Assembly (NCBI GenBank): GCA_023053545.1
Contig: JAKZAN010000007.1
Location: 5,580,001 to 5,644,000 of the forward strand
Length of the DNA stretch: 64,000 bases
Direction: 5' to 3'
Source of the DNA: Lepidurus packardi
Taxonomy: Eukaryota > Arthropoda > Branchiopoda > Notostraca > Triopsidae
Within the stretch, counting starts at the first letter, position 1. Each line of letters opens with the position of its first letter. Below the pieces are notes generated by a model. That model was given only the letters and a program-made list of their open reading frames with translations, searched no databases and had not been told where the DNA came from. A program made the position numbers and the translations under genes. Below are positions 38,901-50,900 of this stretch, piece by piece.

Positions 38901-41900
38901 CGGGGAAATGTTTTGCCAATATAGCTATTTGAAGCAAAGAGGCGTTGTGCAAACGGGAAACTCTCAATTATAGTAGAAAAAGTTGGCGCGGCCATTTTGT
39001 CATTGATGAGTTTTCGGTGCTTTTACGCTCTGGAATTGGCTTCGTCTAGTGCTCCGCTCTGTTTCGCTCAAATGAAATCGTAACACGCAACTACAACCAA
39101 GCGAATCGAGATGGGCTTCTCCAATGGTAAATAGTCAGATACTTATATCGCAGACAAAAGCGCCAAGACCTCATTTGCAACCGTTTATGGACCTACCATC
39201 CTTGGTCCAATTTACTTCGCCATATGACACGGCAAACTGCTCCCAATAAATTGTCCAGTATTTCGGTATACATTTCTGCCAAAGGGGTCCTATTTATCTC
39301 TCCCTCATAAATTCAGGACCTTCCTATTCCTTATTTTTTAAATCTCATCTCCTCGCTGGTGAGCAGCATCCCCAAGTTGAAAATGTCCAGCCAAAGCTAT
39401 TTTTGAACGAATCATACTTTTTTCCTTTCCATGAATGGGTTCACCGTTCATACTAAACACTGTTATACATATCAAAAGATACCCAGACACACACAAAAAG
39501 ATGAATTTTTTCCATGGCTTAACTTTAAAAGCGACTCATCTTCCCAACTTCAAAGCTGGGTTGCAAAAGTTTCGGGGAGATCTTTTATTAGCACTATCAT
39601 CATTAGTACTTGCTAAAGCACCTGCCAAGTCTAATTTAATGACGATGTAGTCCTCCAGTTAACAGAAAATGAAAAGAGCGAGGTTGAGGGATGCAAAACG
39701 GAAAGGGGGCACAAGGGATTTGGAAATTATGTACAACGAGTCCCCAAATACGTGTCCCTTTCGCTTTTACTTGCTACTTGAACTCGATCCCACGTACGCG
39801 TATTTATGTATAACAGGGACCCATGCGCTCCAATATAGTGTCACGCTACTCATACTAATGGATAAATTGCCGGAGCGTAAATCTTGTTCTTGCACACACT
39901 ACATTTCTATTTTCCCCCTTCTTCTCCGATCGGATCTCCTAAAAATCCCTTACATAATAACAACATAAAAAAAAGAAATTGCTAACAAACCTCCCCTATC
40001 TTCATTTCCCTTTCCTAACTCTGTATAGCACATATGAAATATAAAAGCAATAGCAAAAAGCAACCTAATTAAGGAGTAATCCCTACAGATCCCCCCTCAC
40101 ATGCTTCGGTCTCTTCCCTATTTTTCTCTTCGTCTAACAAGTCCGATGGCTGTTGCTTCTTCCCTGTCCAAATGAGACCAAAGGTCCTTGAAGAAGACAG
40201 ACCTAAACTCAAGTTGGGATTCGATACGAGATCCCGATGGACCGCTGATTGGATTGCCTTTGGCCTCTGTGTACGTTTGGTGCTGCACCTTGCCTCCCTT
40301 TTGCTTCGCTTATATGCTATATCAAGTGAGGTGGATAAAAGAGGCAGCAAATAAAAGTAAAAGCGGGTTAATCAACATCATAGCATAAGGATCAAGCTAA
40401 GCATAGAACAGTTTCATTCCTTTTCCTTTGTTTACCAGGCAGAGGAGAAGACACACAACAAAGACACGGAGCTCGCGGGACTCATTTCGTCTCCACTCTC
40501 CAGTATAGAAAGTAAAGCTCCCAGTCTACGTATGCCAGCCTGGGAAAATGAAATAAGCGTTCTCACGGCTGTCACAATTGTGCCACACCAATTACGTAAC
40601 CAGTGACTTGATGCCGCTTTAAAGTGAGTTGTCTTACGTTGAAGATCCTCGCTCTGCACTGTGCAGATCGCCCACACACGCTTCCCCTGTGTATTCTCTA
40701 AACATCCAATCCGTTTGGAGGGGGGGGGGGACAAAAGCATGTACGCAACTGCAAATAACACCATGCCTCGCAATACTCAGCCACAGCCACACCGCTCAGA
40801 TTCAGCAGCTACTTCATTAAATCAGACACAAAAGCACATTTCAAACTCATTCACTCTTTCAACTAAGAATCGCTTAAGAACGAAAAATATCACATTTTCC
40901 GTACGTTTCAATGGTTGGCTCCAATATGGTCCAGAAACCCATAACTGTTAAACTAATACCTAGGCTAATGTCAATGAAAAATCAATCGAGCTCAACTAGG
41001 CCCAGAACTGTGAATTATTGACGGGGTCCAGACACCAGTGAAGGCTCATTTTAATTAAGCTTAAACCTTTTCAATCCTTGTTATTTACGCTTAAGGCGTA
41101 CGTGAAAATGTAGCACTTTCACACGGTTAAACACTTTCCCCGTCACAAAGTCTTTCCAACGGCAAAGGATGGACGTTTTTGCGTACATATTTGGTCAGTG
41201 AAAATGTTTTCAGAAAAAAATATTGAAAAATTATTGTTTCAGGGAAAAAATACTGAAGTAATGTAGAGAGGATGCTTTCCTTCTATCCAGATCGCTCATG
41301 TGTTTGTGTTTTAAGGAGAAAGAAAATTATTGAAGCGAAAAGGGATTCTTCTTTCATATCCGTGTTGTTTACTTTCCAATCGTACTGTATCTGAGTAAAA
41401 ACGTTTTCCGAAATGACGAAATATGCTTATTTGTCACTTGCGCTTAACTTAATGAGCACTAAGGTGTCTACACGGGACTTTAACTGGAATTAGCCAATGT
41501 TCGTTAAAGTTAAAAGAGATGTAACAACCTCATGAAATGGAAAGCTCAATCAACATTAATGCTCATTAACCTGAACGAAGTTGTTTCTAGACGATTCACT
41601 TAAGTGGGTTTAACTCAAGGTAGAAGGAGTTAATTGACATTAACTTGTCCCGTCTAGCCTAGGCATAAACTAAGACCTTACATTTTCGCCGATAGTTAAA
41701 TTTGATGTTGCTTTGCAAGTCAAAAGAGAAGCATGCTTGTTGACTCTAACGACGCTATAACGATAAGTTTGGGAAGATAAAAGGTTATTAAACGCTTTAA
41801 TGAGTCCATGACTTTTGCTTTGCCTTACCCCCAGTTATTAACGATTGCAAATCACCATCGTTCGTTAGGCAAAAAAAAAATGGATCGATGGCATGAAAGA

Positions 41901-44900
41901 CGAACTGGGAACAAATATTACGTTGTCTACTACGAAGCTCGACCTCAGGGATAAACATACCTATGTGCCTGTGTGTGTGCTACATAGAACTTTAGTGTAG
42001 CCTGTATCGATTCGAGTTCCTATACACTCATATTCTCTCCTTAATGCAGCTAAACGAGCTATCACGGCAGATAAGAACTCTCTCGGGTCGCGGGAGCATC
42101 CTCCCTTATTGAAAAGCGAACCAACTTTAGGGGTTTCACACGTCCTGTTCTATTCTTAATCATAGTAGTTTGCTGTTCAGGCGGAAAACGCAAAACTTTG
42201 AGAAACCAGATCCATAAATGAAAATCACTTGAAATGACGATCGATCCCTTGGTACTTTTTTTCGACAGCAAACGCACATCATGAACATCACTACCAGATG
42301 CGTCAAATATAATGCCTAAACACTATAACCAAATATACTAAAACGCAATACTACAATCACACGTGTACAAAAAGTCAAAAGTCGTAAGGCCGAGAAAAGA
42401 GAGAAAGGCGTTAAATGCAACCACAAAACTTAAAAAATAACACGGTGGAACCTTGGCAAAGCCCACCTTTCGATGTCCTTTTACATTCCCTAAGAAGTAC
42501 ACACTTAAGAGTTTCTCACAACTTCGTCGCACTTCATTTTTGGGCACCAGCAGGTGTCACGACGTCAAACAGACAGTGCAAAGACGCCTCACACTAAAAA
42601 AAAGCCATATCTTTTTTTACAGTTCTTTTAAAGCACTTTTAAGGCTCTCCTTTAATACGCCATAGGCCCATCTATCAACTCAGCCGTGGACAGGCCACAT
42701 GAAATTCACCCAGGCCCAACTTCGGCGAGGAGAGATGGTCGAGAGACGCCTGTACCCCAGACAGACAGACAAATGCAACGCAATTACGGAACAAGCATCA
42801 TCAAGCCATGACAAATAGACGGAACGCTACAAAATTCCTAATCCTCGAAAGTGCCGATTTATATTTCACTTCAAGAGTTCTTTCCCTTTTATTTTTTTTT
42901 CAATTACCGTGTCACGTACTGTACAGTACTCGTAATTAGTATCGTCATTATGGACGAAAACTGGTTCGCAAAGTTTGCTTGACGTCGAAAGCCCCTTCCC
43001 GTTAAGCTTTGAAGTAGAACGATATTTTCAACCCCATTGGCTAGCCTTTCACTGCCATTGTGACGATACTTCTTTCTAGTATTATACTGTACTAAAGTAC
43101 AGATCTTTGCTATCAATCCTGTATCCCTTTTCTTTTCTTTTTCAAGTACTTTCAAGTACAGTACTTTGCTATCAATCTATATCTCTGGAGAGGAAATAGA
43201 CGAAAAATGTGAGGATTAGCTGTGGTCGACATGCCCCGGCACAAATTTCATGGTCCAAGTTCTTGCCTTCTGGTGCTTTGGAACACATTCGACGAACAAG
43301 TAATTAATCCTGCGGCATCACGAGCAGAAAATCAGTGGTCAGATACAACTCCCTCAAAAGCTGACGGAAAAAATAAAAAAAAATCCAAGTTTAACCCGTT
43401 GGAAAAGTTATGACATCATAGGAGTAAGAAGACTAGGAGGCCCACGTATAAAACTCGATCAGGACTTTCGTTTTTCTTCCCTTCGTGGACAAAAACGATG
43501 ACTTGATTCGACGGAAAAAGTCAAAGACCCAGGCGGGGCTGGAGGGGCGAACACGGCTAGTGCTGTATACAGAGCAGGGATCCCAGAAAAAGGGTCGAGG
43601 AAATGAGAAGCTTATCTTCCATCTTGGGGGAAGCCAACCAAAAAGCTTAGGTTATATGTGTGTCTGTCTCAAGACTCGAGCATCCTGTCTCCTCCGCGAG
43701 ATTCCCCCGTTTACTGTTTACCTCATCTTTTCCAAGTCATACTTCCGCGAACCTAGTTATCTCACCCTCTTTCTTCCTCGCCCAGAAAAGAAAATTTAAA
43801 AAATAGAAAGAAAACCCTCTAAGCTAGCTTGCGTACTACTAAACAGCGACCTATTGCAACTTGCAAGCAGTATGAGATGCATGGTTAGGATTGCCATCTA
43901 CCACGCGACGAATAGGAGGTGCAAGAGCGTCTCTTTCAGATAGCTTTCTTACTTGCTAGTCCCTCGGGTGACATCCGAATTTTTTGCTCTTTGATTGCTA
44001 GCATTCCCCTTAACATTGGTTAGTTACAGGGAAAGCACGTCACTTTTTCCTCGTAAGGGTGACATACGAGAACACAAGCTATAGCAAGTAGACGCCAGAA
44101 AAAAAATATTGCGTGTAACCTGGAAGTTAGTCTAAGGGGGCCGCTGGTTCCGCTCCCGTTCTCGCACCAGCAACACCAAACGCCCCCAAAAGCTTCCTTT
44201 ACTTCATTATAGTCCTGTCACTGTCAATCCGGGAGTTAAGGGTGTTCTTCTTATACCTAAATTTATCTGTTTTAGGTAGACTCCCAGCAGAAGTCGCATT
44301 TTAGGACTTTACACAAAGTCTTTTCGCCAGAAGTTCGAGACAGCCAATGTCACTTGACGTTTCGTGACTATTAACTCGTTGTTCTTCTACACCAACCCCA
44401 TTTTCTTGTCTCAATCACCTTACGACTACAATCTGGAAACGACAACAGCCGCGCTGCTCCCCTATGAGCAAACAAACAAGAGTCTGGGGCGCTTTTAGAA
44501 CACTTCTTTCTTCCCCATCTTAGTTGCTAATTTTCTCTCCGCTGCTGCTCCCAAGCAGCTCGTGTCTCCCAAACCACATTTCATTTCCAATTATCTTACT
44601 GAGGATCTTAAAGCCCATGTTTCCTCATAGCAAGACAAAAGCTAAACAATGCTCTGACCCAAAATAAGACAATTAGGTTTCGGTAAACCCCTCCTCCCAA
44701 AAAAAGAAAAAAAACCCTCTAATTTCTGGAGAGAAGTCCGCGAATTTGCTCCAGTATCTCAAGATGCTGCGTCATTTTCTGGAATCTAACTCCCAACACA
44801 GTTGCCTTGGAGAAACACCCAAAAAAGAAAAATTTAGAGAAAAAAGGCCATTTCGTGTTTGTGTGGGGTGTCTCCTTTGCTTCCAAAAGCCAAATCCCTA

Positions 44901-47900
44901 GACACTTTTCGGCTAGAGCATTTCGGTGAGGCGAGTAGAAAACCCGGCAACACGGAAAAGTACTCTACCTTAGCGTCGTCATCGGCATCAGGCTTGACAC
45001 GTCCGGTGTTCTCCAAACAAGCACTGTCTTCACGGTCTCCCGAGCCAAAAAGCCTTTTATGCCGCAACCTTCTTCTCTTCTATTCTTCTCGTCTTTCCCT
45101 CGCTCTCTATTTCTGAATTGCGCTTCTCATTTGGCGTCTCGGTCTCCCAAACTACACGCGACTGCTTGTTCCCCGGACTTTCTTTGCTTGGTCGGTTTCA
45201 GTTTCAAAGGAGGCCTCGAGAAAAAGGCACATACCAGTAAAACGAACCTTATATACCTAACACAAGCAACTCTGCCTACTCATTCTATAGTCCATGCAGA
45301 AATGGATAAAAGTTGTAGCTATAGGAACTAGCATGGGCAAAGCACTAGAGCAACAGTGGAGAAGCAAGATCATTACAGAACTGGACCGTGTCAGGGGAGC
45401 CTGGGTACTCTTCCATAAAGCTAGATGCCAGGAAGGGGTACATTTATCGCCAAAATTCACCAAGTTCACTCCAGCTTAACCCTTGCCCCAGCTAAACCCT
45501 GGCAAATCTACATAAAGCTGCTTTCGAAAGCCAAGACTTATTTTTCTCACAACTGTTGCAGAGAAAAACGATCACCTTAGCCCTTTGAGCAATAAAATAA
45601 GCCGTCCAAAAATGTGTCCCAACTGCCTTTTAAAGTGATGTAGATACAAGAACGACTCGACAAAAGGACTACGGTGTACCCGGCTAAGGATTACAAACCC
45701 CTCAGCTTACCTAACCTGTTCTTAAGTCGAGTCGTCCTTATGTCGCGCTGCCCTATTAAACTCGCTCATTGACGGAAAATTAGCTAGTAGTAGCGTGACC
45801 GTTGTATGTACAACAAGGAAAGGTTCATGTACTGGCCTACACGTTCTGAGAAGACGAATAATAGAGCCAAAAACAACTTTAACGGACACGTGACTTTCAC
45901 CTTGGAGCTAGGCCGGTTGACGCACGGCTGCCATTACTTATCATTAGGCCAGCTACAAAAATAATTATTATAATAAAGCTCTACCAATATTTGCTGTCCG
46001 TCCTTGTTGTTTCTATAGATACGCACATAGTAATTAAGCAATTAAAAGAGATACCTTGGCTGTCCGACTCACAAATGTATCCATGGTATCCGAATGCATT
46101 GTTAACTGTTATAAATATGGAAATATATGATGCATCTGTGGCTTCCCGACCGAAATTTTAGATGCCAATAATTCTCGAACGGTTAGTCAGACCAATTTGA
46201 AACAAAAGTTCATCGATCTTACAAGTATTTCAACTACAAGTAACCATCAAAATCTAAATACGTAGTTTTCGTAGCTATTGCCTTTTAAGAGTCCAGCTGT
46301 TATTTGAGCTGAGCAGCATAGCCGTTCACGATTTTCATAAAAAAGAAACTTTTTTGTATTAATAAGCCGTCTGCATAACTAGGTTCAGTATAAAGTCATC
46401 GCACCCGTACTCGTCCTGCCTAAATACAGCAACGATTTACACTTCCAAAGAAAACTTGGAAAGAAAAAAACGCCCGTCACTTCCACAAACTTTTCGCTAA
46501 AAAAGAAGCGAATCTAATAAAAGGCTCTTTTTTCATAAGCTGGCAACTGGAAGATAAAAAGTACCTTTGTTTTCTAAATTTGGGGCCGGATATTACCTCC
46601 AGCTTCTCTTCTCTTCTCATTTCGTGGAACGAAAGAATAGAAAGGGAAAAAGACCTTGGATTTCTTTTTCTCATACTCGATTTCGATCAACTCGCTAAGA
46701 AAACAGAATCTGAAATAATTTTTTATTTCTAGCACGTGCATGCAAGTACCGCCTCTCATCCAGCTTATGGACCGGCGTACTTACTCCAAACTAGAGGGAA
46801 TTCCTTCCTCCACACTCCAAAACTTGACAAGAAAACGAGAAGAAGTGAAAGGGATGAAAAAAATGCTAATCGCGACGCTTTCGGCACTTCATTTGAGATA
46901 CACAGGAATGTGCACAGTACGCTATCTCGGTGGGCTCCATTTCGCCCCACACTAGAGCTGAAAATGAGCAGAACGTTGCGTCATCCAAACTTGTTTTCGC
47001 AGCTCAAATTATCTGCTTTGCTAGTACGCGAGCAGATTGACACCTGATCCCTCCCCTTCCTCCTTCACCTACACCCCAAATTTCGCGAACGGGTTTCTGT
47101 ACTAAGACCCCCCTTTTGTCATACTATGCACTACCATCACTACATCGACATATACGTCAAGAGAAACACACACACACATGCAACCCAAGAAAGGCGGCTT
47201 AGGATATCGATCCAGAAATAAGGTAAGGGGGGAGTAGGGAGCGAAAAGAGAAGGTGCTTAATGACTGCGTTAACGCTAAACCCCAGGCCTTCCCATTGGG
47301 AAAAACTAGTCGTCATCTATCTTAAAGCTGCTGGCCCTTTCCTTTTTTGTTGTAAGTTGCAGAAGTTGGTGTTGCCGGTTGCACTTGCAACGAGAAAAAA
47401 CGTGGCAGCAACTGTGTTCAACGCCTTCAACGCTCTGCTCACGGACTCAAAAAAAAACAAAAAAGGAGCAACGTGATTTTTACTCTCACTTTCGTTAAAC
47501 CTAAAAGGCACCAGAAAAGTAATTGAATCAACTTCTTCACTGGTTCTATACCGTGGGAAAAGCTACACCTCCAATAAAAAATTAAATAAAAAATCTTTTC
47601 TGAGGAAACTGCTGACTGCATTCGCAGCCAACAACATTAGTTAGAGGTTTTGCTCTTGCTCTCTTGTTTCCTAAAAGCAGACAATGAGATTGTGACGTGA
47701 CTTCGAGAATGGGAAGGCTAGTAAAGAAATACTGTGCGTTCAAACTCAGCGAGTTAAAGGGAAAAAATAAATACAATAAAACTCAAAAGAAAAACTGTAA
47801 CTCGATCATCTCGTTCATCTGCGAGTTACAAGAAACGGGAAAATATGAAAACAGGGGGCTAAAAGAAGCGACACTTTGAATACCGGAAATAGGAATAGGA

Positions 47901-50900
47901 AGGGAAAGGAGAAAACAAGAGAGAGAGAAATATTGAAGTTAAAAATCACATTTACTCCTCCAAAGTGAGGCGTGTTCACTTGAAGCGTCTTGTTTTCTTC
48001 GCCATAAATTAACGCTGTTGGAAGAAGCCAGACATTTGGCCAAAGAGGCCTGAGAATTTATGAGCCTAAATTGACGAAAATTGTATGAGAAGAGCCCAAG
48101 TTTCTTTTTCCGGCGTATACAGCGCAACAAGACATACGGACAAAAAGGTCCTCCAAGATAAATCTTTTCATTTGTCAAGTTCTTTTTCGTCTAAAATAAA
48201 ACTTTACAAAATACACAGAAAACAACAATACAGATCGACCAGATTTAGATTTTCCTATCCGTACTTGCACAGCTGAAGGAAAACGATCTTGTCAATCTGA
48301 ACATAATATATTCAAAATAAAATAATAAAAATAAAATTTTAAAATATACATAGAAAGCAAGAGTACAAAACGGCCAGATTTTCCTATCGGTGCTTGCACA
48401 GCTGAAGGAAAATGACCTCCATCTGAATTAAATGAAACAGAAAATCCAATAAAAAATATAATTAAACAAAAAAACACAGAAAGCAAAAGTACAGATTGAC
48501 CAGATTTTGCTATCTGTGCTGGTATAGCTGAAGGCAAACGAGCTCCTCAATCTCAATAATTTGCCTCTCTTTGATTGCGTTACATCTATAGCTCCAGTGC
48601 AGCGTAAGAAAGGGATTGTCTATGTTCAGAGCAAGAAGGCAAGAAAAGCGCCAAGAAAGTTGGGTCCTTCTCACAGTCAGCGACAACCAACTTTATCTTC
48701 GCGTTTCTTATTGCTTTTTTGCTCTTGTTTTGGGATTCGCTAACAGGTCCTTGGTTTCCCGCCTTACATAAATAAACAGGCGGGACGCGTTTGCTATCCG
48801 AAACCCATACATCCATTGCCGGCTTTAAAACTCGTTTTTTCGCCACTTTTTTTGCCAAGAGTTCTTCTGTGATGGGCCACTGCGAGCCCTTTGAGCGTAA
48901 CTACAATTCATAGAACGGTGCGCGATCCTACTGCCCCATAAACAACTTACTTGCAAGCGAACAAGTCAAAAAGTCATATTCGTTTTGCTTTCCCCGACGC
49001 TTTAATCTTAATTTTGGGGGTATCCTAAAAAGAAAATGTCATCTTCATACGTTCCTTCCCCTGCCACACAAATTCTCCAGGCGCCCAGTTCCCAGTGTCA
49101 ATCTAACTCAAACAACCGTTTATTTTTATAATTAAAGAAGGGGGAAAATGGCAAAAAATAGAAGGCATGCACGTCATTTGAAGATGGTCGAGCGACACTA
49201 GGCGAGGAGGGAGCACAAGTACAGCCAGAGACCAAAATGCCAGGCTGTCTTGTCGGGTATAAAAGTTGCGGATATAAAGAGCTCAAAATAGCGTTCTCGC
49301 CCTCCGACTTGAATCCCTGCTTTTACAGACCCTTCTAATAGTATACATACTAAACCAAAAACCAATCCTAAAGTCCTACCAACTTGGTGAAAGTCAAACA
49401 CTGTCGTAGATCAACCCCAAGATACAAAAATTTCCGGTATAACCCCAGCTTATTGACTCCGCCTTTTTTTAACCATCTCCGTTTTCGGACGATAATAAAT
49501 CCTAACCATGTTTAACGTGACATTTGCTTCTTATAATTGCTTTGCAACCCTTAACAACTAGTTTTTGTGCAAACATAAATCGAACCCAGAACATAAACTT
49601 GCTTAAATAAAATTAACCAAATTAGAAACATAAATTACAAACATCCTTTAGTCTCTAACGAATTAGAAGCTGGCTTTAAAGTTTCAAACGACCTCTGACA
49701 CACCGCTCAAATTCAGCAGCTACTTCATTAAATCAGACACAAAGGCACGTCTCAAACTCATTCACTCTTTCAACTAAGAATCGCTTAAGAACGAAAAATA
49801 TCACATTTTCCGTACGTTTCAATGGTTTGGCTCCAATATGGTCCAAAAGCCCATAACTGTTAAACTAATACCTGGCTAATGTAAATGAAATGTCAATCGA
49901 GCTCAACTAGGCCCAAAACGGAGAATCGTTGACGGAGTCCAGACGCCACTGAAGGCTCATTTTAATGAAGCTTAAAACTTTCCGTTTCTTATTATTTACG
50001 CTTAAGGCGTACGTGAAAGTGTACCACTTTCACACGGTTAAACACTTTCCCGTCAAGAAGTCTTCGCAACGGCAAAGGATGGATATTTGTGTGTGCACAT
50101 TTGGCCGATGAGAATGTTTTTACAAGAAAAAATATTGAAAAATTATTGTTTCAGGGAAAAAATACTGAAATAATGTAGAGAGGGTGCTTTCCTTCTATCC
50201 AGATCGATCACTTGTTTGTGTGTTAAGGAGAAAGAAAACTGTTGAAGCGGAAAGGGATTCTTTCTTTCAAATTTGTGTTGTTCAGTTTCCAAACGTACTG
50301 TATCTAGGTAAAATTTTTCCCGAAGTGACGAAATACGCTTATTTGTCAATTTGCGCTAAGGTCTCTGCACTTAAGTGGGATTAACTCAAGTTAGAAGGAT
50401 TTAATTGAGATTAACTTGTCCCGTCTTATGGCCTAGGTATAAACTAAGATCTTAAAATGTAAGCCGATAGTTGTTAAATTTGATGTTGCTTTGAGAGTCA
50501 ACAGAGACGCAGACTAGTTGACACTTAACGACGCTAAAACGACAAGTTTTGTAAGAGGAAATTTTATTAAACGCATAAATTAGCACGACTTTTTACTGCG
50601 CCTTAGCTTCATGTATAAACCATTAACCATTAAGTATAACAAAAACAGGAATGATTTTAAGGCGAACATCAACGATTAACAAGTTTTCCGTTGACGAAGT
50701 ACGGGTTAAACAACCATAAATCATTAGCTAATTCTAAAAATAACGATTACACTGCATTTGATAACTAGAAGAATGCTTCACACAGACATATTTCCCAACC
50801 AAACCAAAGAAAATCCTTCACCATCCTTCAAAACCAACAGTAAATCCTCCACTCTATAGCCAAGAGGTCATTACGCCGGTGTCCTATGCACGACCATCTT

